Shown one piece after another: positions 37,118-46,555 of a stretch of DNA of 64,000 nucleotides. The position numbers were made by a program, and so were the translations under genes. Every line of letters begins with the position of its first letter. The stretch's first letter is position 1. The stretch comes from Pseudarthrobacter sulfonivorans (lineage in GTDB: Bacteria; Actinomycetota; Actinomycetes; Actinomycetales; Micrococcaceae), in NCBI RefSeq assembly GCF_024391045.1, contig NZ_JANFCZ010000003.1, positions 1-64,000 of the forward strand. The letters run 5' to 3'. The notes beneath the pieces were generated by a model, which saw nothing but the letters and a program-made list of their open reading frames with translations, ran no database searches and was not told the DNA's origin.

Positions 37118-37876
37118 TCACGCCTTCACCGCACGCCAGGTCAGGGTGAGGTACGGGAGGGTGATGTCCTCGACAGTGCCGTGCCCAAGGTGCTCGTGCA
37201 GGTACCAGTCCAAATTGGCCAGGACCTTTTGCCGCGTGGCCGCGCCGGCACGGAGATAGTAGCTGCGCGACTTGGTCAGCTCCATGATGTTCTCGGTCCC
37301 GAGGCGGTCCTCCCAGGGGGTCACGTGGCTCTCCAAGCCGGCGAATTCGGGGCCCACCAGCGGCCGGAAACCGGGTTTATAGACGTCCCCCGCGTGCATT
37401 ATCCGTGACAGCCTGTGCACCCAGGGAACCGACGTGTCCAGCTGGTTCCAGATCAGCCCCAGCGTTCCGCCCGGCCGCAGGATCCGTGCGAGTTCGGTGC
37501 TGGCCGGCAGCGGATCGCACCAGTGCCATGCCTGGGCAACGCTTACGAGGTCGAACGCCGCGTCTCGAAGGCCTGTCGCCTCTGCGGTTCCCTGCGTCGC
37601 CGCGACCTCCGGATAGTGCGCCCGCAGCTGTTCGAGCATGTCAGCGGAAGGGTCGACAGCGGCGACGGTGAGGCCGTGCGCCAGCAGGAGCGCGGCGAAT
37701 TTCCCGGTCCCGGCGCCCACGTCCACGGCGTCGCGGGCCGCTGCCGGGACCAGCCAGTTCACAGAATCGGCCGGGTAGCCCGGGCGTACGCGCTGATAGT
37801 GTGCGCCGCCGTCCTGGAAGCTCTGTCCGAGTTCCAGTCGTCGTCCGTGGTCGAGCCTGGGGCCACCCCGTGCCAC
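37118..37876 (-). CDS. Class I SAM-dependent methyltransferase
   Basis: This 252-residue protein has the SAM-binding motif I AVDVGAGTGKFAALL near residue 50, then VDPSADML (motif II) and FDLVSVAQAWHWCD, followed by LRPGGTLGLIWN. This is a methyltransferase of the type-11 family. The substrate is not known. The start is a GTG at 37876 preceded by AAGGAGG. It is divergent from the MFS exporter gene with 96 bases between them. Confidence 0.85.
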   Translation of the reverse strand: MARGGPRLDHGRRLELGQSFQDGGAHYQRVRPGYPADSVNWLVPAAARDAVDVGAGTGKFAALLLAHGLTVAAVDPSADMLEQLRAHYPEVAATQGTAEATGLRDAAFDLVSVAQAWHWCDPLPASTELARILRPGGTLGLIWNQLDTSVPWVHRLSRIMHAGDVYKPGFRPLVGPEFAGLESHVTPWEDRLGTENIMELTKSRSYYLRAGAATRQKVLANLDWYLHEHLGHGTVEDITLPYLTLTWRAVKA

Positions 37877-37972
37877 GTGTGGCCTCCTTCAGCTGAATTC
37901 CATGGGTATCCTCCGAATTTACCTGATACCGGGGAACTGCCCGCAGCCGGGCGGGCGGTGTTTACTGGAGGA

Positions 37973-39367
37973 GTGAGCTTCCCTCCGACGACACGTGCCC
38001 AGAGACTCGTCCTTTGGATCTCGATTCTCGCCTCCTTCGTTTCCTTCCTGGACAGCAGCGTCATCAACGTGGCCCTCCCGGCCATATCCCGCGACCTGGG
38101 CGGCGGACTGACAACCCAGCAATGGGTGGTGGACGCCTACCTCATCACTCTCGGCTCGCTCATCCTGCTGGCGGGCTCCCTCTCCGACGTTCTCGGACGC
38201 ATCCTCATCCTGCGCGCCGGACTGCTTGGTTTCGGAGTGACGTCACTGATGTGCGCGTTCGCCCCCACCGCCGAGGTTCTGATCATTTCCCGGGCCCTGC
38301 AGGGCATTGCCGGGGCCCTGCTCGTGCCCAGTTCGCTGGCCCTCATCACGTCGCACTTTGACGGGGCGTCCCGGGCCAAAGCCATTGGGCAGTGGACCGC
38401 CGGCACCACCGTGGCCTTCATCGCCGGGCCGCTTGTGGGTGGCGTCCTGGTGGATTCCGTCGGGTGGAGGTGGGTATTTGGCATCAATGCTGTGCCGATT
38501 GCGGCGACGGTGTGGCTTCTGGCCGTGCTTCGTGCCGCCGACGTCCGCGAGGCAGGCGTGCGCATCGACTATCCCGGAGCCGTGCTCTGCGTGCTAGGAC
38601 TGGCCGGGCCCGTCTATGCCCTGATCGAGCAGGGCACGCAAGGGTGGGCCAGTCCGGGGATCCTGCTGCCATTGATCCTGGGCGTCGCCTGTTTTGCGGC
38701 GTTTATCTGGCGGCAGGCAACAGCGAAGCAGCCGCTGATGCCATTGAGTCTCTTCGCCGTCAGGAACTTTGCGGCAGGCAACATTGCCACCATGTTCATC
38801 TATGCCGCGCTCTCCATCGGCGGATTCATCATTGTGCTCTTCCTGCAGCAGGTGGCCGGATTCCCGGCAACATTTGCCGCCCTCGCCCTGTTGCCGGTGA
38901 GCCTGCTGAACATCTTCCTGTCGTCCTGGTTCGGTTCACTGGCCGGCCGCTACGGCCCGCGCTGGTTCATGGCCCTGGGCCCGGCCGGCGCGGGCCTCGG
39001 CTACTTCCTGATGCTGACATCGCAAACACCCGTCAATTACTGGAATCAACTCCTGCCGGGCATCATCCTCTTCGGGGTAGGACTTTCGGCAACCGTTGCT
39101 CCACTGACCGCGGCGATACTGGGCTCGATTTCTGAACAGCAATCCGGAATCGGCTCGGCGGTCAACAATGCGGTAGCCCGCGTAGCGGGCCTGGTCGGCA
39201 TCGCCTTCGTGGGACTCATCGCCGGGAACCAGCTCAACCTGGACGGATTCCACCGGGTGCTGATCGCCACCGGCATCCTCCTGGTCATCGGTGGCGTCGT
39301 CTCGGCTCTGGGCATCCGGAACCCGGCCCGGGACGTGGCACCCAGACAGAGGACCGCCCGCGCTTAG
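37973..39367 (+). CDS. MFS multidrug exporter, DHA2 (14-helix) type
   Basis: This protein of about 464 residues has 14 predicted membrane segments. The first helix holds SFLDSSVINVALPAI, the DHA2 motif D1, and GSLSDVLGRILILRAGLLG is motif A. Helix 5 has IAGPLVGGVLVDSVGWRWVF, motif C of drug:proton antiporters. It is likely to export a toxic compound, perhaps the product of the neighbouring methyltransferase. Start: the GTG at 37973 directly follows GGAGGA, too close for ideal spacing; a GTG at 37958 is an alternative. The longer open frame upstream is antisense to the methyltransferase and is not used. Confidence 0.85.
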   Translation: MSFPPTTRAQRLVLWISILASFVSFLDSSVINVALPAISRDLGGGLTTQQWVVDAYLITLGSLILLAGSLSDVLGRILILRAGLLGFGVTSLMCAFAPTAEVLIISRALQGIAGALLVPSSLALITSHFDGASRAKAIGQWTAGTTVAFIAGPLVGGVLVDSVGWRWVFGINAVPIAATVWLLAVLRAADVREAGVRIDYPGAVLCVLGLAGPVYALIEQGTQGWASPGILLPLILGVACFAAFIWRQATAKQPLMPLSLFAVRNFAAGNIATMFIYAALSIGGFIIVLFLQQVAGFPATFAALALLPVSLLNIFLSSWFGSLAGRYGPRWFMALGPAGAGLGYFLMLTSQTPVNYWNQLLPGIILFGVGLSATVAPLTAAILGSISEQQSGIGSAVNNAVARVAGLVGIAFVGLIAGNQLNLDGFHRVLIATGILLVIGGVVSALGIRNPARDVAPRQRTARA

Positions 39368-39375
39368 CCGGGACC

Positions 39376-40797
39376 TTAGTCGTCGAGGCAGGGGGCAGCC
39401 CCGGCGGTGCCGGGCGTGTTCGGTGCCCAGTCCGGGTACGTGCGGGTGTCATTGGCTGGAACCCAGCGGCCCGAATCCACCACGTAGTCCCAGCCCAGCC
39501 CCGTACGGCGCAGCTGTTCGAGGCCGGCGAGCAGCCGTTCGGCGTCCTCCAACCGGGAACCCACACCAAAGCTGGCGCGCAACGAACCGGACGGGAGGCC
39601 GAGGCGCTTCAGCAGCGGGTGAGCGCAAAACCGGCCGTCGCGCAGGCCTACACCGTGCTCCGCCGAAAGGTACGCGGCCACCAGCCCGGCGTCGTACCCG
39701 GCCACCGAGAAGTTGACCACACCGATGGTTCCGGTGCCGGGGTCGGCGTCCGCGAAGATCTGGTGCACCGTGACGCCCTCGAGCTTTTGGAGGCCCTCCA
39801 CCAGGTAGGACCGGATGGCAGACTCGTGGGCATGCCAGAGGTCCTGGTCCAGGGACGCTATGACCTGGGTGGCGCGGGCCAGCGTGGCTGCACCCAGGAC
39901 GTTGGGGGAGCCGCCCTCGTGGCGGGCCGGACCAGTGGCCCAGCTGACGCCGTCGAGCTTTGCCTCCTTGACGGCCCCGCCGCCTGCCAGGTGCGGGGTG
40001 CCGGCGTCGAGCCAGTCCGTGCGGCCCACCAGCACACCGGCGCCAAACGGCGCGTAGAGCTTGTGGCCGGAGAAGGCGAGGTAGTCGACGTCGTCGGCGC
40101 TGATGTTGATGCGGCGGTGCGGTGCGAGCTGGGCGGCGTCCACCACGATCCTGGCGCCGTGTTCGTGGGCCAGCGCGGCCAGTGCCCGGATGGGGAGGAT
40201 CTCGCCGGTGACGTTGGAGGCACCGGTGACGGCGAGCAGGCTGACGTGGCCCTCCTGAAGTTCGGCCAGCAGGGCTGCGATGGTGCCGGCGATGGTGGGA
40301 GCGGCCACCACGCTGCGGTGCGGTACGCCCTGCCACGGCAGGAGGTTGGCGTGGTGCTCGATGTCCAGGTACAGGACGTCGCCGGCGGGCCGGCCCTCGG
40401 TGTGCGGCAGGCAACCCGCCAGCAGATTCAGTGAGTCAGTGGTGTTGCGGGTGAAGATGACCGAGTCATCAGGCCGGCCGCCCACGAAATCCCGCACGAT
40501 GTTCCGCGCGTTCTCATAGACGGACGTGCTGATCTGTGACGCATAGCCCGCGCCCCGGTGAACGCTGGCGTAGAACGGCAGGATCTCGTTGAGGTAGGCC
40601 GACACCACGGAGAGGGCCGGAGCTGAGGCGCCGTAATCGAGGTTGGCGTACCGGACATGGCCGCCCTGGATCAGCGGTGCCTGGATTTCAGCGCCGGTGA
40701 CAGCGGAGAGCGGACGTCCTGCGATAGCGGCAAGGTCGCCGGCGAGCACATCGGCGGGGTTGTTTCGGACGGCGGGGGAGACAGTGGCAGTTGTCAC
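39376..40797 (-). CDS. Cysteine desulfurase-like class V aminotransferase
   Basis: This 473-residue PLP enzyme resembles SufS-type cysteine desulfurases. It has NLDYGASAPAL near the N-terminus, DIEHHANLLPWQ, VTGASNVTGEILPI, VVDAAQLAPHRRI and the PLP lysine in AFSGHKLYAPFG (about residue 246). A cysteine in LRDGRFCAHPLL (about residue 390) fits the persulfide-forming position. It may supply sulfur or break down cysteine or a related amino acid. The start is a GTG with GAGGT five bases upstream. A SAM-IV riboswitch and a terminator lie between promoter and start, so expression falls when S-adenosylmethionine is abundant. That ties the enzyme to sulfur amino acid supply. Confidence 0.86.
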   Translation of the reverse strand: MTTATVSPAVRNNPADVLAGDLAAIAGRPLSAVTGAEIQAPLIQGGHVRYANLDYGASAPALSVVSAYLNEILPFYASVHRGAGYASQISTSVYENARNIVRDFVGGRPDDSVIFTRNTTDSLNLLAGCLPHTEGRPAGDVLYLDIEHHANLLPWQGVPHRSVVAAPTIAGTIAALLAELQEGHVSLLAVTGASNVTGEILPIRALAALAHEHGARIVVDAAQLAPHRRINISADDVDYLAFSGHKLYAPFGAGVLVGRTDWLDAGTPHLAGGGAVKEAKLDGVSWATGPARHEGGSPNVLGAATLARATQVIASLDQDLWHAHESAIRSYLVEGLQKLEGVTVHQIFADADPGTGTIGVVNFSVAGYDAGLVAAYLSAEHGVGLRDGRFCAHPLLKRLGLPSGSLRASFGVGSRLEDAERLLAGLEQLRRTGLGWDYVVDSGRWVPANDTRTYPDWAPNTPGTAGAAPCLDD

Positions 40798-40811
40798 GGA
40801 GACCTCACTTT

Positions 40812-40837
40812 AAAAGGACTCCCGGCTCCGGGAATCC
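40812..40837 (-). terminator. Riboswitch-controlled intrinsic terminator
   Basis: On the minus strand GGATTCCC pairs with GGGAGTCC (one T-G wobble) around GGAGCC, followed directly by TTTT. It sits between the SAM-IV aptamer and the start of the aminotransferase gene. This is the expected expression platform of a transcription-attenuating riboswitch. Confidence 0.72.
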
Positions 40838-40862
40838 GCGCTTGCCGGGTCCATTGAGGACC

Positions 40863-40946
40863 GGCCTGGTCGTCACCCGGGGCACCCCGCCGCGAATGGA
40901 GGGTTGCCGGCCAGCAAACCGGGGTTTAGCGCTGGCACTCGTGACC
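40863..40946 (-). promoter_or_regulatory. SAM-IV riboswitch aptamer
   Basis: The minus strand reads GGTCACGAGTGCCAGCG at the 5' side, CCGGCAACCCTCC in the core, and GGGTGCCCCGGGTGACGACC at the 3' side. These are the conserved blocks of the SAM-IV aptamer known from Actinobacteria. GGTC at the 5' end pairs with GACC at the 3' end to close the structure (P1). It binds S-adenosylmethionine and would stabilise the terminator that follows at 40812-40837. Identification is from memory of the consensus. Confidence 0.88.
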
Positions 40947-41050
40947 TGTTAAAAAGCGTAGGACATCGCCGCGACAGCGGAAAAGCCCGGCGGAAATGTT
41001 AAGCCGTTTGTTACGCACGCTTGAGGAATGGGAGTTTTATCGAACTAACA

Positions 41051-41084
41051 ACGGCTGGCGCCCTCAAAAGGGGGCGCCAGCCGT
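41051..41084 (-). terminator. Terminator after hisN
   Basis: A perfect 13-bp stem (ACGGCTGGCGCCC with GGGCGCCAGCCGT) lies just past the hisN stop on the minus strand. It ends the aroA-rsgA-hisN transcript and is followed by TTGTTAG rather than a long T tract. Confidence 0.78.
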
Positions 41085-41106
41085 CGGAAATTCGGAATTA
41101 CGGGAT

Positions 41107-41919
41107 CTACAGGAGATCGTCCAGATCCGGGTTCAGCCGCTTGAGTACCTCGGAGTGCAGGATGGAGTTGGTGGCAAGGGCGTTGCCGCCGAACGGTCCG
41201 TCCTGGCCTTCGAGAGACGTGAAACGTCCGCCGGCTTCCACCACGATAGGGACCAGCGCAGCCATGTCGTACAGGTTCAGCTCGGGCTCGCAGGCAATGT
41301 CGACGGAGCCTTCAGCCACCATGCAATAGGACCAGAAGTCCCCGTACGCCCGGGTGCGCCAGACGTCCTCGGTCAGGCCCAGGAACTCATTTAGGTTGCC
41401 GCGTTCCTTCCAGCCGCCCAGGCTGGAGTAGGACAGCGACGCATCGGCGAGATTGGACACATTCGAGACCCGCAGCCGGGTTGCTGCCGCTAAGGACTTG
41501 CCCATGTAGGCGCCGGCTCCCTTGGCGGCCCACCAGCGTTTGCCCAAAGCCGGCGCGCTGACGACGCCCACCACGGGCTCGCCCTCGTCAACGAGCGCGA
41601 TCAGGGTGGCCCACACAGGCACGCCGCGAACAAAGTTCTTTGTGCCGTCGATCGGATCTATGATCCAGCGCCGGGACCCGTGGCCCGAGCTGCCGAATTC
41701 CTCGCCCAGGACAGCGTCCCGGGGGCGTGAACGGGACAGCTGGCCGCGGATGGCCTCTTCTGCCGACTTGTCCGCATCCGTGACCGGCGTCAGGTCAGGC
41801 TTGGTCTCGATGTGCAGGTCCAGCGCCTTGAAACGGCTCATGGTCTGGTCATCAACGGAATCGGCCAGCACGTGGGCCAGGCGCAGGTCATCGTTGTAGC
41901 TCGAAGCGGGTTGGATCAT
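41107..41919 (-). CDS. hisN: Histidinol-phosphatase, inositol monophosphatase type
   Basis: HisN removes the phosphate from histidinol phosphate in histidine synthesis. The 270-residue protein is of the inositol monophosphatase fold, with the metal ligands in GEEFG (72-76) and [12 protein letters not shown] (Asp88, Asp91), and [19 protein letters not shown] near the C-terminus. It is closest in pattern to actinobacterial HisN, though a related phosphatase (IMPase, CysQ) cannot be fully excluded. The ATG is preceded by GGAAG. It stands 54 bases after rsgA in a shared transcript with aroA. Confidence 0.85.
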   Translation of the reverse strand: MIQPASSYNDDLRLAHVLADSVDDQTMSRFKALDLHIETKPDLTPVTDADKSAEEAIRGQLSRSRPRDAVLGEEFGSSGHGSRRWIIDPIDGTKNFVRGVPVWATLIALVDEGEPVVGVVSAPALGKRWWAAKGAGAYMGKSLAAATRLRVSNVSNLADASLSYSSLGGWKERGNLNEFLGLTEDVWRTRAYGDFWSYCMVAEGSVDIACEPELNLYDMAALVPIVVEAGGRFTSLEGQDGPFGGNALATNSILHSEVLKRLNPDLDDLL

Positions 41920-41973
41920 GCTTCCAAACTACCGTCTATCGGCCTTAGGGTCGGGGATCTCGGCTCCAGGAGG

Positions 41974-43089
41974 CTAGCTGATGCTGCCCAGTTCTTTGGT
42001 TTCCTGGCCTTCCAGGCGCGGGTCGGTGCCCAGCAGCCGCCGGAGGGAGGCGAGCCGGGCCGGGCCGGTGGGACCGGCATGCCCTTCGGCTACCCACGAG
42101 TCCAGCCCGCAGTTGACGGCTGCGGCGTTGTGTTTGCAGCCCCGCTCACAGGCATCCGTACCGGGCTCCAGGTCCGGGAAGGACCGCAGGATCCGGTCGG
42201 CATCCACGTGGGCGAGGCCGAACGAGCGGATGCCAGGGGTGTCGATGATCCAGCTTCCGGCCGGAGCGCCCGCCAGTTTCAAGGCAATGGCCGACGACGA
42301 CGTGTGGCGGCCGCGGCCCGTCACCGCATTCACGCCGCCGGTAGCCCGTTCGGCTCCGGTGAGTGCGTTGACCATGGTGGACTTGCCCACACCGGAATGC
42401 CCGAGCATCACGGTGACTTTGCCGTCCAGGTAGGCGCGGAGCTGCGCAACGGCGTCACCGTCCAGCCGGGCCGACAGGCCGTCGTCTGAGCGCGCATCAA
42501 TGCCCGAGGCGGCGGAATCGGCTGTCCGGCTGATGATGACCGGAAAGTCGAGGTGCTCATAGTTCGCCAACAGTTCCGCGGGATCCTTGACGTCCGCCTT
42601 GGTGACGAGCAGCAGCGGCTCAATGCCGGCGTCGTACGCTGCCACCAGTGCGCGGTCGATGAATCCGGTGCGGGGCTCCGGGTTGGCGGCTGCCACCACC
42701 ACCACCAGCTGGTCTGCGTTGGCCACCACCGCCCGCTCGATGGGATCAGTGTCATCGGCGCTGCGTCGCAGCAGGGTGCGGCGGTCCTGGATCCGCACCA
42801 GCCGTGCCAGGGTGTCCGGGTCCCCGGAGACGTCTCCGACGAGCGAGACGAAGTCGCCGGCCACCACGGGGGAGCGGCGCAGTTCCCGGGCGCGGGCGGC
42901 GATGATGGTCCGTTCATTCCCGGAGTCCTCGCCAACGACCGCGGTGTAGCGGCCGCGATCAACGGTGATGATCCGGCCCGTGACGGCGTCGTCGTGGCTG
43001 GGACGGTCCTTGGTGCGCGGCCTGGATCCCTTTTTGCTGGGCCGGATCCGGACATCGGACTCATCCCAGGAATCAGTGCTGCGGGCCAC
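41974..43089 (-). CDS. rsgA: Small ribosomal subunit biogenesis GTPase RsgA
   Basis: RsgA checks and releases the maturing 30S subunit. The 371-residue protein has a basic N-terminus, an OB domain, and a circularly permuted GTPase domain: LLLVTKADV (G4) comes before GHSGVGKST (G1, about residues 229-237) and [11 protein letters not shown] (G3). A C-terminal zinc motif is seen in [16 protein letters not shown]. The order of motifs is diagnostic. The GTG start lies inside the end of aroA (17-base overlap). Confidence 0.94.
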   Translation of the reverse strand: MARSTDSWDESDVRIRPSKKGSRPRTKDRPSHDDAVTGRIITVDRGRYTAVVGEDSGNERTIIAARARELRRSPVVAGDFVSLVGDVSGDPDTLARLVRIQDRRTLLRRSADDTDPIERAVVANADQLVVVVAAANPEPRTGFIDRALVAAYDAGIEPLLLVTKADVKDPAELLANYEHLDFPVIISRTADSAASGIDARSDDGLSARLDGDAVAQLRAYLDGKVTVMLGHSGVGKSTMVNALTGAERATGGVNAVTGRGRHTSSSAIALKLAGAPAGSWIIDTPGIRSFGLAHVDADRILRSFPDLEPGTDACERGCKHNAAAVNCGLDSWVAEGHAGPTGPARLASLRRLLGTDPRLEGQETKELGSIS

Positions 43090-44464
43090 CGCTGGAACCT
43101 TTCATGCAGTTGGCGGGGTCTGAGCTTTGGGCCACCATGTCGGCCCACATCTGCGGGAACTCGGGCATAGTCTTGGCGGTGGTGCCGATGTCCTGCACCT
43201 CGAGGCCAGGCACTGCCAGCCCCAGGATGGCCCCGGCGGTAGCCATCCGGTGATCGGCATAGCTGTGCACGACGCCGGCGTGCAGCTTGGCCGGGCGGAT
43301 CACCAGACCGTCGGTGGTCTCCTCGGCGTCGCCGCCGAGGCGGTTGATTTCCGTGACGAGCGCTGCCAGCCGGTCCGTCTCGTGGCCGCGCAGGTGGGCG
43401 ATGCCCGTGAGTCGGGAAGGACCTGTGGCCAGCGCGCAGAGTGCTGCCACGGTGGGGGCGAGTTCGCTGGTTTCGTCGAAATCCGCGCCCTTGATTTCGG
43501 CTCCGCCGGTAACCGTCAGGACTCCGTCAACGAGGCTGACATCCGCGCCCATGTTGGCCAGGATGGTGCGCCACTGGTCTCCCACCTGGGTGGTTTGGGC
43601 GGGCCAGTTCGGGATCCGCACCGTGCCTTTCGTGGCGAGGGCGGCCGCCAGGAATGGCCCCGCGTTGGACAGGTCCTGCTCGATGCGCTGGTCAAACGCA
43701 CGGATAGGTCCCGGGGCCACAACCCAGTGGTTGGGCGTGGAATCGTCAACGGACACCCCGGCGCCCCGCAGCACGGCCACCGTCATGTTGATGTGGTCCA
43801 GGCTGGGGACGGGGTTGCCCACGTGTTCCAGATGAAGGCCTTCGATGAACCGCGCGCCCACCAGCAGCAGGGCCGACACGAACTGCGACGACCCGCTGGC
43901 ATCGATCACCAGGTGCCCGCCGCGGACTTCCCCCGTGCCTTCAACGGTGAACGGCAGCGCGGAGGGGGCCCCGCCGTCGTCCGTTGTCAGGGTGACGCCG
44001 AGCCCCCTGAGCGCCCCGATGATGGCGCCCATGGGGCGCTTCCGGGCATGCGGGTCACCGTCGAAAACGCTCGCACCTTTCCGCAGCGCCGCCAGCGGCG
44101 GGACAAAACGCATGACCGTTCCGGCCAGGCCGCAATCGATGTGCGTGCGTGATGCCTCCGCATTCTGGCTCAGTGGCGTAACTTCAAGGTCCGGCCCGTA
44201 AGCGCCGTCCCCGGGCACCTCCTTGACGGTGGCGCCCAGCTGCCGGAGCGCGTCGATCATCAGGGCAGAGTCTCGGGAATGCAGGGGCGCCCGGAGCCGG
44301 GAAGGCCCGTCGGCGAGTGCGGCCAGGACAAGGAACCTGTTGGTGAGGGACTTTGAACCCGGCACCGTGACCGTGGCATTGATGGGACGGCCGGCAAACG
44401 GGGCAGGCCAGTTCGGGATGGGATCGCCGGAATCGGGGAGTGCTGGCGGGGTGGAACCGGTCAT
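43073..44464 (-). CDS. aroA: 3-phosphoshikimate 1-carboxyvinyltransferase (EPSP synthase)
   Basis: AroA joins phosphoenolpyruvate to shikimate-3-phosphate in aromatic amino acid synthesis. The 463-residue protein has [62 protein letters not shown] and [18 protein letters not shown]. The usual NAGT reads LAGT, which I know from other actinobacterial enzymes. It follows the doxX gene by six bases and overlaps rsgA, forming one transcript. Confidence 0.95.
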   Translation of the reverse strand: MTGSTPPALPDSGDPIPNWPAPFAGRPINATVTVPGSKSLTNRFLVLAALADGPSRLRAPLHSRDSALMIDALRQLGATVKEVPGDGAYGPDLEVTPLSQNAEASRTHIDCGLAGTVMRFVPPLAALRKGASVFDGDPHARKRPMGAIIGALRGLGVTLTTDDGGAPSALPFTVEGTGEVRGGHLVIDASGSSQFVSALLLVGARFIEGLHLEHVGNPVPSLDHINMTVAVLRGAGVSVDDSTPNHWVVAPGPIRAFDQRIEQDLSNAGPFLAAALATKGTVRIPNWPAQTTQVGDQWRTILANMGADVSLVDGVLTVTGGAEIKGADFDETSELAPTVAALCALATGPSRLTGIAHLRGHETDRLAALVTEINRLGGDAEETTDGLVIRPAKLHAGVVHSYADHRMATAGAILGLAVPGLEVQDIGTTAKTMPEFPQMWADMVAQSSDPANCMKGSSGGPQH

Positions 44465-44470
44465 GCGGCC

Positions 44471-45004
44471 TTATGCCCCCGTTGCGTGCACTGCACGGCG
44501 AACAGCTTTGTCCGCTTTGTGGAGCTTCTTGCCGGTGGTCTTCCGTGCCCCCGCAGCAGTCCTCCGGGCGTCAGCTGCGATGTGCTCGGCACGCCAGGCG
44601 AGGCCGGGTTTCCCGGCGGTGTCCACCGAGGCCAGCAGGGCGCCTCCGCTGAGGGAAACGTTCTTCAGCAGCTGGTTTCGGCGGGCCTGGCGGCCTTGCT
44701 TGGTGCTGATATCGGCGCTGCGCCACTCCACGAAAGTGTTCAGGAGGGATATGACCGTCAGCACGGTGGCCGAAAGGCGGCTGAACTTGCCAAGCCCGAA
44801 CAGGACGCCGGCACCCACCTGGGTTCCTCCGATCACCCTGGCCAGCATCTTCTCGTCAGCCTGGAAAGGCAGCGAGGCGGCGGCCTTCTGCAGGAGCGGA
44901 GAGAGCTGCTGCGCGGTGTCATCGGCGTTCTTCAGCTTGTCCAGTCCTGCGAAAACGAAACTGGAGGCCAGCATGGGCCGGGCAAGGGTGCGGACAAAGG
45001 ACAT
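44471..45004 (-). CDS. DoxX family membrane protein
   Basis: This 177-residue protein begins MSFVRTLARPMLASSFVFAG and has four membrane helices in DoxX arrangement (GGTQVGAGVLFGLGKF and LSATVLTVISLLNTFVEW among them), then a basic Lys/Arg/Ala-rich tail of about 35 residues. DoxX proteins are often linked to thiol or oxidative stress, which agrees with the divergent sigR gene. The ATG at 45004 has GGAGG six bases before it; longer readings of the frame have no signal. It is first in the operon with aroA, rsgA and hisN. Confidence 0.84.
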   Translation of the reverse strand: MSFVRTLARPMLASSFVFAGLDKLKNADDTAQQLSPLLQKAAASLPFQADEKMLARVIGGTQVGAGVLFGLGKFSRLSATVLTVISLLNTFVEWRSADISTKQGRQARRNQLLKNVSLSGGALLASVDTAGKPGLAWRAEHIAADARRTAAGARKTTGKKLHKADKAVRRAVHATGA

Positions 45005-45071
45005 GAATTTCCTCCTGGCTGGACGAACCGCGTCGGATGCGGCGGAGTCCGTCCTAGTCTTGCACTTTTGA

Positions 45072-45099
45072 GGAATATTTGCCCGCCACCAAAGGTTAT
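45072..45099 (+). promoter_or_regulatory. Sigma-R type promoter upstream of sigR
   Basis: GGAAT at 45072-45076, an 18-base spacer and GTTAT at 45095-45099 match the SigR promoter pattern. Transcription would start near 45105, about 220 bases before the standard sigR ATG, and allows positive autoregulation. The same element precedes ssrA at 33200-33227. Confidence 0.78.
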
Positions 45100-45312
45100 G
45101 GATTGCAGGTCCGTCGAACACCGGCGGCAGTAGGTTTAGCTGGCCAGATACGTTGCCGGGAGCGCTGGCCTATCTCAAGCTGGCTTGGAAGAGAACGGAG
45201 TGGCCCTTGAGGTTGCTGAAAGACGGGCTGGAGCCATCCGGTCCCCTCACGCTGCAGGCTCTGGAATCAGATCCTCCGGAGTACGGAAGGCCGCGCCCCA
45301 AGGCCGTCACAG

Positions 45313-45318
45313 TAGACT
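45313..45318 (+). promoter_or_regulatory. Possible housekeeping -10 element for sigR
   Basis: TAGACT lies eight bases before the ATG at 45327. It would give a leaderless or nearly leaderless sigR mRNA encoding the short form. No good -35 hexamer is present. Confidence 0.35.
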
Positions 45319-45326
45319 TGGGCGCA

Positions 45327-46157
45327 ATGAGTACCGTGGATCCGGCCGTTGAGGCCATGTATAGGGCAACGCCGAGCGGCGCCAAAACCAGCGGCGACGC
45401 GAGTGCCGGTTCGCCCGTGTCTGCAGGGGAGCCGCAGGCGGCTGAGTCGGCACCTGAGACGGCAGGGCCGGAAGTGGCCCCGGCGGCAGGGCCCGGCGAG
45501 GTTGAGCCGGGTTCGGATGAGCAGGCCGTGGACGTCGCCACTGAGTCAACCGAGGACCGCCGCATCCGCTTTGAGCGCGATGCCATGCAGTATGTGGACC
45601 AGCTCTACTCGGCCGCCATGCGCATGGCGAGGAATCCAGCTGATGCAGAGGATCTGGTCCAGGAGGCTTACACCAAGGCGTTCTCCGCCTTCCATCAGTA
45701 CAAGCCGGGCACCAACCTCAAGGCGTGGCTGTACCGGATCCTCACCAACACGTACATCAACCTGTACCGCAAGCGGCAGCGCGAACCGCTGCAGTCCAAC
45801 TCGGACACCATCGAGGACTGGCAGCTGGCCAGGGCGGAATCGCACACCTCACGCGGGTTGCGGTCGGCGGAAGCTGAGGCACTGGACCATCTGCCGGACT
45901 CTGACGTCAAGCGGGCACTGCAGTCCATCCCCGAGGAGTTCCGGCTCGCGGTGTACTTTGCTGACGTCGAAGGCTTCGCGTACAAGGAAATTTCGGACAT
46001 CATGAACACGCCCATCGGCACGGTGATGTCCCGGCTCCACCGCGGCCGGAAAATGTTGCGGGACCTGCTGGCGGACTATGCCGCCGACCGAGGATTCAAA
46101 GGCGCCGTCGAATCACAGGACACGGCCGCGAACACACAACAGGAGAACAGGAAATGA
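45327..46157 (+). CDS. sigR: RNA polymerase sigma factor SigR/SigH (ECF, thiol-oxidative stress)
   Basis: SigR directs RNA polymerase to genes of the disulfide-stress response. The 276-residue protein has an Ala/Glu/Pro-rich N-terminus to about residue 75, the sigma-2 domain ([60 protein letters not shown]) and the sigma-4 domain ([39 protein letters not shown]). The frame is also open for 58 codons upstream; TTG codons at 45207 (after CGGAG) and 45153 could start a longer form from the upstream sigma-R promoter. Its stop overlaps the rsrA start (ATGA), so sigma and anti-sigma are made together. Confidence 0.92.
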   Translation: MSTVDPAVEAMYRATPSGAKTSGDASAGSPVSAGEPQAAESAPETAGPEVAPAAGPGEVEPGSDEQAVDVATESTEDRRIRFERDAMQYVDQLYSAAMRMARNPADAEDLVQEAYTKAFSAFHQYKPGTNLKAWLYRILTNTYINLYRKRQREPLQSNSDTIEDWQLARAESHTSRGLRSAEAEALDHLPDSDVKRALQSIPEEFRLAVYFADVEGFAYKEISDIMNTPIGTVMSRLHRGRKMLRDLLADYAADRGFKGAVESQDTAANTQQENRK

Positions 46158-46414
46158 GCGACTGCCAAGGATTGGGTGACTGCGACGACACGCGGATGCA
46201 ACGCATCTACGAGTACCTCGATGGAGCCTTGACCCGCGAGGACATTACTGAAATCAAGCACCACCTTGATGACTGTCCTGAATGCACCGAGCAGTATGAC
46301 TTGGAGTGTGTTATCCGCAACATGGTCAAGCGCTCCTGTACCGAAGCCGCTCCGGACAACCTGAAGAACGCCATCCTGGACCGGATCCACTCCATCCGCC
46401 CGGTGGATGCCTGA
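46154..46414 (+). CDS. rsrA: Zinc-binding anti-sigma factor RsrA/RshA
   Basis: RsrA holds SigR inactive until disulfide stress oxidises its cysteines and releases zinc. The 86-residue protein has the zinc anti-sigma motif His37-x3-Cys41-x2-Cys44 (HLDDCPEC), a further Cys10 in the position of the fourth redox or zinc ligand, and Cys4, Cys52 and Cys62. It is somewhat shorter than Streptomyces RsrA. It is translationally coupled to sigR and followed by a strong hairpin. Confidence 0.92.
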   Translation: MSDCQGLGDCDDTRMQRIYEYLDGALTREDITEIKHHLDDCPECTEQYDLECVIRNMVKRSCTEAAPDNLKNAILDRIHSIRPVDA

Positions 46415-46489
46415 TTCGTGCGTGACTGATTCGCAGACAGCGGCGGCCTTTAGCTGCGGTTTTGCCTGAACCCGATAGCAGGTGAAAGA

Positions 46490-46529
46490 CGAAGGACCCC
46501 GGAAGCCAGGTGGCTACCGGGGTCCTTCG
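46490..46529. terminator. Bidirectional terminator between rsrA and the bL37 gene
   Basis: A 13-bp stem (CGAAGGACCCCGG with CCGGGGTCCTTCG) encloses an inner perfect 5-bp stem (AGCCA with TGGCT). It lies between the convergent rsrA and bL37 genes and serves both. Confidence 0.85.
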
Positions 46530-46555
46530 CTTAAACCGTTACTCCAAGCATTGGC

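Noticed and set aside
37415-37972. N-terminal extension of the MFS frame
   Set aside because: It is antisense to the methyltransferase gene, which has a good ribosome binding site and SAM motifs. The MFS protein starts near 37973 just before its first membrane helix.
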